Positions 16,896-25,647 of a stretch of DNA of 64,000 nt are shown here, one piece after another (position 1 is the first letter of the stretch; each line of letters opens with the position of its first letter). The notes below the pieces were generated by a model, which was given only the letters and a program-made list of their open reading frames with translations, was not told the origin of the DNA and made no database searches. The translations under genes were made by a program, and so were the position numbers. This DNA is from Rhizobium rhizogenes NBRC 13257 (GTDB lineage: Bacteria; Pseudomonadota; Alphaproteobacteria; Rhizobiales; Rhizobiaceae): positions 186,001-250,000 of the forward strand of contig NZ_BAYX01000007.1 of NCBI RefSeq assembly GCF_000696095.1, given 5' to 3'.

Positions 16896-17849
16896 ATGCG
16901 GTGGTTCGGACGCGGAAAGTCATCAATCAAAAAACTCGCAATACAGCCGCCGGCGCCGCTTCCTGAAAGGCACGGTATCGCCATCGTGGTGTGCGTGAAG
17001 GACGAGGGAGCCTATATCGGCGAATGGGTTCGCTTTCACCAGGCTGTTGGTATACGCCATTTCATCCTCTACGATAACGGTTCAGCGGATGACACCTGCA
17101 CGATCTTGCGACAGATCCTCACGCCGGACGCCCTGACAATCGTGCCCTGGGCGGGACGGATGACCTATGGTGAGGACGAACGCTTCCTCGATTGCCAAGT
17201 GGTTGCCTTCGCCCACGCAATTCTCAACTTCGGCAGCGCATTTCGGCGCATGGCTTTCATCGACGCCGACGAGTTCCTCCTCCCGAAAAAAGGCACGACG
17301 GTCGAGGAGGCGCTCGTCGCCACCCAGAATTTCCCCAATATATCTCTGCCCTGGCATATGTTCGGCACCAGCGGCCACAAGACAAAGCCGGAAAGACCCG
17401 TCCTGTTGAGCTACACTAGGCGCAGCGCCGATCCACTGAGCCGCAAAGAGCATTCTACCAATTTCAAATGCATCGTCGATCCGTGCGAGGTCGTCGAAGT
17501 CAGCATCCACCAGTTCAAGACACGCGAATTTGGGGATCTGACGGTAAACGATGGCGGGCATCGCTTTACGCGCAGAGGCCGCAAATCAGCCGCCTTCTAT
17601 TCAAACCTGTTCCTGCAGCTCAACCATTATTACAGCAAATCCGAAGAGGAACTGCAGGCGAAAATTCAACGGGGCTCGAACTTTGCGACTTCGCACCAGA
17701 AGCTTGAAGCGAAGGTGCGAACAACGATTGCGAATATGGAGGCTGACGAGATCGAAGATCACGCCATGGAGGACTTCGTGATCCGCAACGCCATTGAACT
17801 TACGGATGACGACCGCAGTCAGGACCGCGCTGTGGCTCACTCCCGGTGA
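16896..17849 (+). CDS. Glycosyltransferase family 92-like protein
   Basis: Protein of 317 residues from ATG 16896. It has a GT-A fold start (GIAIVVCVKDEGAYIGEWVRF), the nucleotide-sugar region LYDNGSADDT, and the DxD motif in RRMAFIDADEFLLP (about residue 120), followed by the family region LPWHMFGTSGH and a conserved basic Lys/His segment (STNFKCIVDP). These match the GT92/DUF23 group common in rhizobial cell-surface biosynthesis. The acceptor is unknown. No partner gene is adjacent. Confidence 0.8.
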   Translation: MRWFGRGKSSIKKLAIQPPAPLPERHGIAIVVCVKDEGAYIGEWVRFHQAVGIRHFILYDNGSADDTCTILRQILTPDALTIVPWAGRMTYGEDERFLDCQVVAFAHAILNFGSAFRRMAFIDADEFLLPKKGTTVEEALVATQNFPNISLPWHMFGTSGHKTKPERPVLLSYTRRSADPLSRKEHSTNFKCIVDPCEVVEVSIHQFKTREFGDLTVNDGGHRFTRRGRKSAAFYSNLFLQLNHYYSKSEEELQAKIQRGSNFATSHQKLEAKVRTTIANMEADEIEDHAMEDFVIRNAIELTDDDRSQDRAVAHSR

Positions 17850-18045
17850 GCCTCGTTGGTATGCAAGGCATCCTGTCCGCAAATTCAGCCATGCGGCTAT
17901 AGAGCAAAGGCGATCCACTGATGGAGTTCGGTCTTGGCTCTCCGTCCAATCATCGTTTGGAAACAATCAATCAGATTGCCGGCCTCGATCAAGGCAGGAA
18001 CACAGGCCTCTATGGCCATGATCGTAATTATGTCAGCTTTTTGAA

Positions 18046-18122
18046 TGGTAGCGGAGGAGGGATTTGAACCCCCGACACAAGGATTATGATTCCTCTGCTC
18101 TGACCTACTGAGCTACTCCGCC
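18046..18122 (-). tRNA. tRNA-Met (CAU anticodon)
   Basis: The minus strand folds as a tRNA of 77 bases including an encoded CCA: acceptor GGCGGAG pairing with CTCCGCT (a G-U first pair), D-arm GCTCAGTAGGTCAGAGC, anticodon loop with CAT, and T-arm with GGTTCAAATCC. A CAT anticodon could be elongator Met or lysidine-modified Ile; the pattern is that of the rhizobial elongator tRNA-Met. Confidence 0.9.
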
Positions 18123-18286
18123 ACATCTGCGCATAGTCATTACTTATGCACAAGGGCCAAACGAAACCGCCGCTCGAGGAGCATTGGCTCGTCGGTTGAG
18201 CGGCTTATAAGGTGCGGTTCGGCTTTATGTCAAGCGGATGATTTGGAAAAATCAACGCTTTCCCCTGCCCCGGTCGTCAGCTGCCT

Positions 18287-19486
18287 TCAAGCCGCAACCG
18301 GGCTTGCCAGCAATGCCTTCAGCGACGCCTCAGCCATCGGCTCGCGCTCGGAACGTTCGATGAAGCCGCCGCCATAGACGCGGGCGTCGTCGCCGGGGGC
18401 GGAATAGAGGGCGCAGGCCTGGCCGGGCGCGACGCCGGCTTCGCCGATCGTCAGGTCGACATAGATGCCGTCCTTGTCGGCGCGCAGCACGGCGGGCTCC
18501 GGCGGCCGGGTGGAGCGGACCTTGGCGTAGCAGGCAAAGCCTTCACCGGAGGCGGCTTCCAGCAGCGGTTCGTCGCCGAGCCAGTTGACGTCGCGCAGAT
18601 AGACGCGGTGCGTTTCCAGCGCTTCCTTCGGGCCGACAATGACGCGGCGCGAGCGGGCGTCGAGAAAGACCACATAGAGCGGATCGCCGGTGGCGACACC
18701 GATGCCGCGGCGCTGGCCGATCGTATAATGCAGGATGCCTTCATGCCGGCCGAGCACGCGGCCATCGAGATGGACGATCTCGCCGGCAAGCGCCGCATTC
18801 GGCTTCAGCTTGGCGATGACATCGGAATATTTGCCCTGCGGCACGAAACAGATGTCCTGGCTGTCGGCCTTCTTGGCGACGACAAGGCCCATCTCTTCCG
18901 CAAGCGCGCGTGTCTCCGCCTTCGGCATGCCACCGAGCGGAAAGCGCAGATAGTCGATCTGTTCCTGCGTCGTCGCAAACAGAAAATAGCTCTGGTCGCG
19001 ATCGGCATCGGCAGGGCGATAGAGCGCGCGGCGGCCGGGATGATCCGCAGACGGATTCGGACGCGAGCGGATATAGTGGCCGGTCGCCAGCGCATCGGCG
19101 CCGAGTTCCTTGGCCGTTGCCAGCAGATCGGCGAACTTGACGGTCTGATTACAGGAGACGCAAGGGATCGGCGTCTCGCCGGCGACATAGCTTTCGGCGA
19201 AGGGATTGATCACCGTCTCGCGGAAACGCTTCTCGTAGTCGAGTACATAATGCGGAATGCCGATCGTCTCGCAGACACGGCGGGCATCGTCGATATCCTG
19301 ACCGGCGCAGCACGAGCCGGCGCGATGGACGGCGGCACCGTGATCGTAAAGCTGCAGCGTTATGCCGAGCACATCATAGCCCTGGCGCTTCAAAATGCCG
19401 GCAACGACCGAGCTATCGACGCCGCCCGACATGGCGACGACGACGCGGGTGTCTTCCGGCTTCTTGTCAAAATCCAGTGTGTTCAC
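18287..19486 (-). CDS. mnmA: tRNA-specific 2-thiouridylase MnmA
   Basis: Cytosolic enzyme of 399 residues that thiolates U34 of tRNA-Lys, -Glu and -Gln. The PP-loop is SGGVDSS (about residues 20-26); the catalytic cysteine sits in PCVSCNQTVKF and a second cysteine follows in the C-terminal half (GFACYAKVR). The family sequence GHYIR and FLATTQEQIDYLRFPLGG-like region are also present. I prefer the GTG start at 19486 (MNTLDFDKK...) to an upstream ATG at 19534, because the former gives the usual length. It is downstream of the lipid cassette and separated from it by 190 bases. Confidence 0.94.
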   Translation of the reverse strand: MNTLDFDKKPEDTRVVVAMSGGVDSSVVAGILKRQGYDVLGITLQLYDHGAAVHRAGSCCAGQDIDDARRVCETIGIPHYVLDYEKRFRETVINPFAESYVAGETPIPCVSCNQTVKFADLLATAKELGADALATGHYIRSRPNPSADHPGRRALYRPADADRDQSYFLFATTQEQIDYLRFPLGGMPKAETRALAEEMGLVVAKKADSQDICFVPQGKYSDVIAKLKPNAALAGEIVHLDGRVLGRHEGILHYTIGQRRGIGVATGDPLYVVFLDARSRRVIVGPKEALETHRVYLRDVNWLGDEPLLEAASGEGFACYAKVRSTRPPEPAVLRADKDGIYVDLTIGEAGVAPGQACALYSAPGDDARVYGGGFIERSEREPMAEASLKALLASPVAA

Positions 19487-19676
19487 GGTCTTGCCGCCAA
19501 TCTCAGTCGATCTTCGGTGCTGTCTTCTTTCCACCGGTTGCCATGCAAAAGCGGCGGATTTTTATCATCTGGGGGCACACGGCGGCTTTAACCGCCCGGC
19601 CTCAATCGATCAGGGATATAGAAAGGATTACCGCCGGACGCAAGGGGCGGCGAATCAAGCCGACCGCGAGCGACGC

Positions 19677-20327
19677 TCAATGCTTCGCCTTCAGCTGCCG
19701 AACGAGGTTCAGCCCGCGCCGCAGCGCCGTCACCGCAGCCCCGACTGCGACGATCCAGAGTGCGATGGTCAGCACCCAGCTGCCGCCGGTCCAGAGCACT
19801 TCGAGAATGGAAAGCAGTGCTGCGGCCGTGATTGTCGCCATACGATGCTGCTTGGCCATCGGCCCACCGAAATCGCTGGGATTGCCGGTGGCGCGGCCGA
19901 GCTCGCGGACATAGGCGGTGAGAACGGCAAAGGCGGCAGCAGCCCAGCCAAGGCCGGGCGTGGCGATACCATAACCGAGACCGGCAAAGATCAGGATATC
20001 GGCGACGCGGTCCGGGAATTCATTCCAGAACGGCCCATCCGCCTCACCCTTGCCGCCCTCGACGGCGACCATGCCATCAAGCAAATTGCACAGCAGTCGA
20101 AGCTGGCAGAAGAGCGCCGCAAGGATCAGAAACAGGACGCGCAACCCGACATCCTCCTGCCCCGACAACCAGAACGAACCGCCCGCCAACGCCGCCATGA
20201 CCATGCTCGCCTGCGATATCTGGTTCGGTGTCACCGACAGCGCGGTCATCCACCGCGCTAATCCCTGCGCCCAGCGCGTGTTGCGGCTTGCCAATGGCCG
20301 CCTGTCGCCCGTCCCTTCGCCGACCAT
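19677..20327 (-). CDS. CDP-alcohol phosphatidyltransferase-family protein (altered motif)
   Basis: Integral membrane protein of 216 residues with several hydrophobic segments. The CDP-alcohol phosphotransferase signature D-x2-DG-x2-AR-x8-G-x3-D-x3-D can be aligned exactly to residues 81-106, but three positions differ: Asn81 for the first Asp, Val89 for Arg and Asn102 for the third Asp; Asp84, Gly85, Ala88, Gly98 and Asp106 are kept. The enzyme family transfers a phospho-alcohol between CDP-lipid and acceptor. It is last in a four-gene operon with PlsC- and CdsA-like genes, starting only three bases after the previous stop. It resembles the E. coli YnbA group in context. Activity is unproven. 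Confidence 0.75.
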   Translation of the reverse strand: MVGEGTGDRRPLASRNTRWAQGLARWMTALSVTPNQISQASMVMAALAGGSFWLSGQEDVGLRVLFLILAALFCQLRLLCNLLDGMVAVEGGKGEADGPFWNEFPDRVADILIFAGLGYGIATPGLGWAAAAFAVLTAYVRELGRATGNPSDFGGPMAKQHRMATITAAALLSILEVLWTGGSWVLTIALWIVAVGAAVTALRRGLNLVRQLKAKH

Positions 20328-20330
20328 GAT

Positions 20331-20717
20331 TTAACGCCTCCTGCCGGAAATCGAATAATTATAGATCGCCGCATAGCTGGTCGACACCAGCAGCGGCACT
20401 GCGATAGTCTTCAAGATCTCCGGCGTGCCGCTGAGCGTATGGATCGTCACCAGTATGCCGGTGGAGCCAAGGCAGGCGATCAAGGGTGGCGCCCAGAGAG
20501 CGGCAAGACCACGGAACCGTCTCGACAGCGCCTCGATCACCGATTTGAGGAATAGCGTCAGGCAGGCCGAAAGAATGCCCTGGACAAGACCTGCGATTAC
20601 GGGCCGCGGCATCGGATGCATCCGGTTGGCAAAAACGGCCCAGCCGCCCATGGCGACGAAAGCGAAAAGCACATGCACGGCGCTACTGCCGGCAAGCGCC
20701 CTCACCCGCCCGGTCAT
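20331..20717 (-). CDS. Small integral membrane protein of lipid cassette
   Basis: Protein of 128 residues with about four hydrophobic segments (around residues 12-30, 40-58, 72-92 and 100-118) and a basic C-terminus. I do not recognise a family. The ATG at 20717 overlaps the stop of the CdsA-like gene (ATGA), so translation is coupled; an earlier upstream start in the same frame would run inside that gene. The next gene begins three bases after its stop. A role linked to phospholipid synthesis or transfer is inferred from the operon only. Confidence 0.7.
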   Translation of the reverse strand: MTGRVRALAGSSAVHVLFAFVAMGGWAVFANRMHPMPRPVIAGLVQGILSACLTLFLKSVIEALSRRFRGLAALWAPPLIACLGSTGILVTIHTLSGTPEILKTIAVPLLVSTSYAAIYNYSISGRRR

Positions 20718-21664
20718 GACGCCACCCACCAATAGCGGACAAGATGAAAGAAGATTGGCGCGGAGAAGACGACGGAATCCAGACGGTCGATCAACCCGCC
20801 ATGGCCTTCGATCAGGTGGCCCCAATCCTTGACGCCGCGATCGCGCTTGATCGCCGACATCACCAGGCCGCCGAAGAAGCCCATAATGGTAATGACGAAG
20901 GCAAGCAGCCCCGCTTGCAGCGGGGTAAATGGCGTGATCCACCAGAGCGCCGCGCCGATCAGCGTCGCGCTGGCGACGCCGCCGACAAAGCCTTCCACCG
21001 TTTTCGACGGCGACAGTTTCGGCGCGATCTTGTGGCGCCCGAACAACTTGCCCCAGACATATTGCAGCACATCGCTGAGCTGCACGACGATGACGAGGAA
21101 GGCGATCAGAAGGACGTTGCGGCCTTCATAGCCGGGAATATGCAAGGTCAACAGCGCCGGCACATGCGAGGCGCAGAAAACGCAGATCATCAGCGCCCAT
21201 TGCACTTCGGCGATGCGGATCAGGAAGCGCTCGGTGTCGCCGCGCAAGACCGCGATGATCGGCATCAGCAGGAAGGCATAGACCGGGATAAAGATCGCGT
21301 AGATGCCGTATTGCTCGGCCCATAGCAGATAATACTGCACCGGCAGAGCGACGAAGAATGCGGCGGCGAGCGCCCAATGGTCGGCACGCCGAGTGCTGAT
21401 CAGCGTGACGAATTCGCGCAGCGCCGCAAAGGAACAGAAGGCAAAGAGCAGGATGACGCCGGCGCGGCCCGCCAGAAAGGCGAGACCGATCAGGATGACC
21501 ATCACCCACCAGGCCTTGATGCGGGCATTGAGGTTTTCGATCGCCGCGTTCGATCCATCCGGCGACAGCCGCTGCTGCAACACATAACCGATGACGGACG
21601 CGATGATCAGCACGCCGAAAATGCCGAGAACGAGATGGATCAGATCGGAGCTTGCCGCACTCAT
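20714..21664 (-). CDS. CdsA-like phosphatidate cytidylyltransferase
   Basis: Membrane protein of 316 residues with many hydrophobic segments. The C-terminal signature of the family is present in full: S-x-I-KR-x4-KD-x-G, then HGGLIDRLDS (about residues 265-292). The enzyme makes CDP-diacylglycerol from CTP and phosphatidate. It is coupled by ATGA overlaps to the acyltransferase gene upstream and to the small membrane protein gene downstream. Because the chromosome must have a housekeeping cdsA (normally beside frr-uppS), this looks like a second, paralogous copy (YnbB-like); that is inference. Confidence 0.82.
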   Translation of the reverse strand: MSAASSDLIHLVLGIFGVLIIASVIGYVLQQRLSPDGSNAAIENLNARIKAWWVMVILIGLAFLAGRAGVILLFAFCSFAALREFVTLISTRRADHWALAAAFFVALPVQYYLLWAEQYGIYAIFIPVYAFLLMPIIAVLRGDTERFLIRIAEVQWALMICVFCASHVPALLTLHIPGYEGRNVLLIAFLVIVVQLSDVLQYVWGKLFGRHKIAPKLSPSKTVEGFVGGVASATLIGAALWWITPFTPLQAGLLAFVITIMGFFGGLVMSAIKRDRGVKDWGHLIEGHGGLIDRLDSVVFSAPIFFHLVRYWWVAS

Positions 21665-22350
21665 TCGCCATGCCCCACTTGCTTGGGCGATAAAGCCAGC
21701 AGCGCCGATTGCGTCCGTGCCAGAAAGTCCGCCTTCTCCTCGTCCGCGCCGATATGCAGCGCCTCGCCGAAAGTCACCGTGCAGATCAGCGGAATGGGCA
21801 CGAACTCACCCTTGGGCATGACGCGGTTGAGATTGTTGATCCAGACGGGAATGAGATCGATATCGGGACGAGCCATCGCCAGATGATAAAGCCCGCTCTT
21901 GAACGGCTGCAACGGCGCATCCGTCAGGTTTCGCGTACCCTCAGGAAACAGGATAAGCGAGGAACCGGCGTCGATCGCCGCAGCCATCTGCTCGACCGGA
22001 TCTTCCGTTCGCGCTTCGCGATCGCGCTCGATCAAGACGGCGTTGAAGACGTCGCGGCCGATGAAGCTGTTCAATTTCGACTTCAACCAGTACTCGGCAC
22101 CAGCGACGGGCCGTGTGCGCTGACGAAGCCGCGGCGGAAGCACGGTCCAGATCAGGATGAAATCGCCGTGACTGGAATGATTGGCGAAATAGACGCATCG
22201 GCCGGACGGAACACCACTCTCCGGCCAGATCGCCCTGACTGCGGTAACGGCCCGCGCGAACAGCACGATGGCAACGGATGCCGGTTTCGCAAGCCATTCG
22301 ACCGGCTTGCCCAGCGTGTCCCCGAAAATGCTGTTTTGCAACTCCCCCAT
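21661..22350 (-). CDS. PlsC-like lysophospholipid acyltransferase
   Basis: Protein of 229 residues from ATG 22350. PlsC motif I is NHSSHGD (NH-x4-D), and motif III is FPEGTR followed by the typical VPIPLICTVTFGEAL end. Such enzymes acylate lysophosphatidate. A longer frame begins at 22440, but its first codons lie inside the serA terminator hairpin, so I prefer the later ATG. It heads the four-gene cassette and overlaps the CdsA-like gene by four bases (ATGA). Confidence 0.82.
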   Translation of the reverse strand: MGELQNSIFGDTLGKPVEWLAKPASVAIVLFARAVTAVRAIWPESGVPSGRCVYFANHSSHGDFILIWTVLPPRLRQRTRPVAGAEYWLKSKLNSFIGRDVFNAVLIERDREARTEDPVEQMAAAIDAGSSLILFPEGTRNLTDAPLQPFKSGLYHLAMARPDIDLIPVWINNLNRVMPKGEFVPIPLICTVTFGEALHIGADEEKADFLARTQSALLALSPKQVGHGE

Positions 22351-22429
22351 GACAAAGAGATAGGCGTGTTTGAACGGACCCGATAGCCTGATGCGTGGAC
22401 TTATCCACAGCCGTAGAAGGTAAAGAAAA

Positions 22430-22457
22430 GCCCGGCACAACTGAGGTTACGCCGGGC
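22430..22457 (-). terminator. Rho-independent terminator of serA
   Basis: Stem GCCCGGC / GCCGGGC with a 14-nt loop, followed on the minus strand by TTTTCTTT. It lies 29 bases downstream of serA's stop and overlaps the possible upstream start of the PlsC-like gene. Confidence 0.8.
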
Positions 22458-22485
22458 TCTTCGGATAGCTCTTGGGAGGAGCGAT

Positions 22486-24081
22486 TTAGTCGACGTTGAA
22501 CACCAGCGGCTTGGCCTGACGGATCGCCTGATGCGCGGTCAGTTTGCCCAGAACCTCGTCGTTGATCGGGCCATCGACATAGAGCAGCGCGATGGCGTCC
22601 CCGCCCTGCTTGTCGCGGCCGAGCTGGAAGTTGGCGATGTTGACGCCGGCGGAACCGAGCGTCGAGCCGATGAAGCCGATCATGCCGGGAACGTCGGTAT
22701 TGGCGAGATAGACCATGTGGTTGCCGACATCGGCATCGAGATTGATGCCCTTGATCTGGATGAAGCGCGGCTTGCCGTCGGAGAAGACAGTGCCGGCGAC
22801 CGAGCGGCTCATGCTGTCGGTGGTGACCGTCAGCTTGATGTAGCCGTCATAGACGCCGGTCTTGTCGCGCTTGACTTCGGCAAGGACGATGCCCTTTTCC
22901 TTGATCATGATCGGCGCCGAAACCATGTTGACGTCGGCAACCTGGTTGCGGATGAGACCGGCCAGCAGCGCACTCGTCAGCGCCTTGGTGTTCATGCCGG
23001 CGGTGACACCATCATAGAGGATCTCGATTTCCTTGATCGGATCGTCCGTCACCTGACCGACGAAGGCACCGAGAACATCGGCAAGCTTGATGAACGGCTT
23101 CAGAAGCGGTGCTTCCTCGGCGGTGATCGACGGCATGTTGATGGCATTGGAGACCGCGCCCTTGACCAGATAGTCCGACATCTGCTCGGCCACCTGCAGA
23201 GCGACATTTTCCTGCGCTTCCGTGGTCGATGCGCCGAGATGCGGCGTGCAGACAACGTTCGGCAGGCCGAACAGCGGGCTTTCCTTGGCGGGCTCGACCT
23301 CGAAGACGTCGAAGGCGGCACCGGCGACATGGCCGGACTTGATGGCGGCGGCAAGCGCTGCCTCATCCACCAGACCGCCGCGGGCGCAGTTGATGATACG
23401 AACGCCCGGCTTGATCTTGGCGAGTGCATCGGCGTCGATGATGTTGCGGGTCTTGTCCGTCAGCGGCACATGCAGCGTGATGAAGTCGGCGCGGGCGAAC
23501 AACTCGTCGAGCTCGACCTTGGTGACGCCCATTTCCTCGGCGCGTTCCTTCGACAGGAACGGGTCATAGGCTACGACATGCATCTTCAGGCCGATGGCGC
23601 GGGCAATGACGATCGAGCCGATATTGCCGGCGCCGATGACGCCAAGCGTCTTGCCGGTGATTTCGACACCCATGAACTTCGACTTCTCCCACTTGCCGGC
23701 CTGGGTCGAGGCGTCGGCAGACGGAAGTTGGCGGGCAACGGCGAACATCAGGGCAATGGCGTGCTCGGCCGTGGTGATCGAGTTGCCGAAGGGTGTGTTC
23801 ATGACGATGATACCGCGGCGCGAGGCCGCCGGAATATCGACATTGTCAACGCCGATACCGGCGCGACCAACGACCTTGAGGTTCTTCGCCGCTTCGATGA
23901 TCTTCTCGGTCACCTTGGTGGCGGAACGGATGGCGAGGCCATCATAATTGCCGATGATTTCGAGCAGCTTGTCCTTGTCCTTGCCAAGCTGCGGCTGAAA
24001 ATCGACTTCGACGCCACGATCGCGGAAGATCTGAACGGCGGTTTCCGACAGTTCGTCGGATACGAGAACGCGAGGTGCCAT
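22486..24081 (-). CDS. serA: D-3-phosphoglycerate dehydrogenase
   Basis: First enzyme of serine synthesis, oxidising 3-phosphoglycerate with NAD, 531 residues. Seen are the Rossmann motif GVIGAGNIGSIV, the catalytic Arg region RIINCARGGLVDE, the His region TPHLGASTTEAQENVA, then the intervening ASB domain and a C-terminal ACT domain (HMVYLANTDVPGMIGFIGSTL). This length is that of the large PGDH class with an allosteric serine-sensing domain. It lies downstream of serC in the same direction with a 146-base gap. Confidence 0.96.
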   Translation of the reverse strand: MAPRVLVSDELSETAVQIFRDRGVEVDFQPQLGKDKDKLLEIIGNYDGLAIRSATKVTEKIIEAAKNLKVVGRAGIGVDNVDIPAASRRGIIVMNTPFGNSITTAEHAIALMFAVARQLPSADASTQAGKWEKSKFMGVEITGKTLGVIGAGNIGSIVIARAIGLKMHVVAYDPFLSKERAEEMGVTKVELDELFARADFITLHVPLTDKTRNIIDADALAKIKPGVRIINCARGGLVDEAALAAAIKSGHVAGAAFDVFEVEPAKESPLFGLPNVVCTPHLGASTTEAQENVALQVAEQMSDYLVKGAVSNAINMPSITAEEAPLLKPFIKLADVLGAFVGQVTDDPIKEIEILYDGVTAGMNTKALTSALLAGLIRNQVADVNMVSAPIMIKEKGIVLAEVKRDKTGVYDGYIKLTVTTDSMSRSVAGTVFSDGKPRFIQIKGINLDADVGNHMVYLANTDVPGMIGFIGSTLGSAGVNIANFQLGRDKQGGDAIALLYVDGPINDEVLGKLTAHQAIRQAKPLVFNVD

Positions 24082-24189
24082 GGGAGGCCTCCTGAAAAAG
24101 GGTCAGCGATGATGGGCAATTCCAAGAAAAGTGCGAAACGGCTTTCCGTCCGGAATTGCGTGAAAGCAAACAGAGAGTTCGGAATGCTG

Positions 24190-24212
24190 GGCTCCGCCCT
24201 TTTGGCGGAGCC
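24190..24212 (-). terminator. Hairpin after serC
   Basis: Perfect 9-bp stem GGCTCCGCC / GGCGGAGCC with a 5-nt loop, 15 bases after serC's stop. No strong T-run follows on the minus strand; partial read-through to serA is possible. Confidence 0.6.
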
Positions 24213-24227
24213 GGGAACGCTTAAACC

Positions 24228-25406
24228 TCAGGCAGCGGCCTGAGAGAGCGTTGCCTTCTGCGTTTCGAAAGCCCAGGAAAGCCAGGGCATCAGCTTCTGC
24301 ATGTCGGCCGCTTCGATCGTCGCGCCCGCCCAGATGCGCAGGCCCGACGGCGCGTCGCGATAGTGGCCGACGTCGTAGGCGACGCCTTCCTTTTCGAGAA
24401 GAGCGACCAGACCCTTGGCGAAGTTCGCTTGACCGTCTTCGTCGAGAGCGGCGACATCCTTGTCGACGATCTTCAGGCAGACGGAAGTGTTGGACTGCGT
24501 CTCAATTTTGTTGGCCAGATTGGCAATCCAGCCGTTGGCAGCGACAAAGTCATGGATGACCTTGGCGTTGGCATCGGCGCGACCGATCAGAGCGTTCAGA
24601 CCGCCGAGGTCCTTGGCCCAGAGCAGAGCGTCGATATAGTCCTCAACGCATAGCATCGACGGCGTGTTGATCGTCTCGCCGGTGAAGATGCCTTCAATAA
24701 GCTTGCCGCCGCTGGTCATGCGGAAGATTTTCGGCAACGGCCAGGCGGGCTGATAGGTGGTCAGACGCTCGACGGCACGCGGCGACAGGATAATGACGCC
24801 ATGCGCTCCCTCGCCGCCCAGAACCTTCTGCCAGGAGAAGGTGACGACATCGAGCTTGGCGAAGTCGAGGTTCTGCGCGAAAGCGGCCGAGGTGGCGTCG
24901 CAGATCGTCAGGCCCTTGCGGTCGGCCGGGATGAAGTCGGCGTTCGGGACGCGGACGCCGGAGGTGGTGCCGTTCCAGGTGAAGACCACGTCGCGGTCGA
25001 AATCGACAGCGGAAAGATCGGGCAAATCGCCGTAACCGGCTTCGAGCTTGCGGACGTCCTTGAGCTTCAGCTGCTTGACAACATCGGTGACCCAGCCGGC
25101 ACCGAAGCTTTCCCAGGCGAGCATGTCGACGCCGCGCTCTCCGAGCAGCGACCAGAGCGCCATTTCTACGGCGCCGGTATCGGAAGCGGGAACGATGCCG
25201 ATGCGGTAATCCGCAGGCACGTCCAAAATATCACGGGTAAGGTCAATGGCCTGCTTCAGCTTGGCCTTGCCGACTTTCGCACGGTGCGAACGGCCAAGAG
25301 GCGCGTCGGAAAGAGCATCGAGCGTCCAACCGGGGCGCTTCGAGCAGGGGCCAGAAGAGAAATGGGTATTGTTCGGACGGAGGTCCGGCTTGGCGAGCTT
25401 AGTCAT
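24228..25406 (-). CDS. serC: Phosphoserine aminotransferase
   Basis: PLP enzyme of 392 residues converting 3-phosphohydroxypyruvate to phosphoserine. The sequence begins with FSSGPCSKRPGW, typical of the alphaproteobacterial SerC branch, and contains the PLP lysine in TFSWQKVLGGEGAHG (about residue 195). It acts with SerA just downstream. Two hairpins of a serC leader motif lie in its 5' region. Confidence 0.95.
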   Translation of the reverse strand: MTKLAKPDLRPNNTHFSSGPCSKRPGWTLDALSDAPLGRSHRAKVGKAKLKQAIDLTRDILDVPADYRIGIVPASDTGAVEMALWSLLGERGVDMLAWESFGAGWVTDVVKQLKLKDVRKLEAGYGDLPDLSAVDFDRDVVFTWNGTTSGVRVPNADFIPADRKGLTICDATSAAFAQNLDFAKLDVVTFSWQKVLGGEGAHGVIILSPRAVERLTTYQPAWPLPKIFRMTSGGKLIEGIFTGETINTPSMLCVEDYIDALLWAKDLGGLNALIGRADANAKVIHDFVAANGWIANLANKIETQSNTSVCLKIVDKDVAALDEDGQANFAKGLVALLEKEGVAYDVGHYRDAPSGLRIWAGATIEAADMQKLMPWLSWAFETQKATLSQAAA

Positions 25407-25455
25407 GATGCTATCCTCTCAGATAGAAAGCTCCTCGTTGGGGAGGAGTGTCCCG
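25407..25455 (-). promoter_or_regulatory. serC leader RNA motif (two hairpins)
   Basis: Just before the serC start, the minus strand can form two adjacent hairpins: CTCCTC / GAGGAG (25431-25448, 6-nt loop) and CTATC / GATAG (25411-25426, 6-nt loop). The second ends four bases before the ATG. This matches the serC RNA motif described computationally upstream of alphaproteobacterial serC genes. A regulatory role in serine synthesis is likely; the ligand, if any, is not known to me. Confidence 0.75.
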
Positions 25456-25647
25456 CCGCCGGATATATTGGAAGCCGAGCTTGGGCGCAATAGGCAAAAA
25501 GTGCGGGTGGACAGAGCTTCACGAATTCGTGCAGGAACGTGCTGGCGAAGATGCTGAATTAGCCACACAAAAGCTCGCTTCTTTGCGGACACGCCACCAT
25601 ATGATATGGCGTTTCATGGATTTGCGCCGACCGATGAAGAACAAATG

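Noticed and set aside
22531..24243. 570-codon ORF opposite serA
   Set aside because: Its composition and position mark it as a shadow of serA, whose identity is certain.
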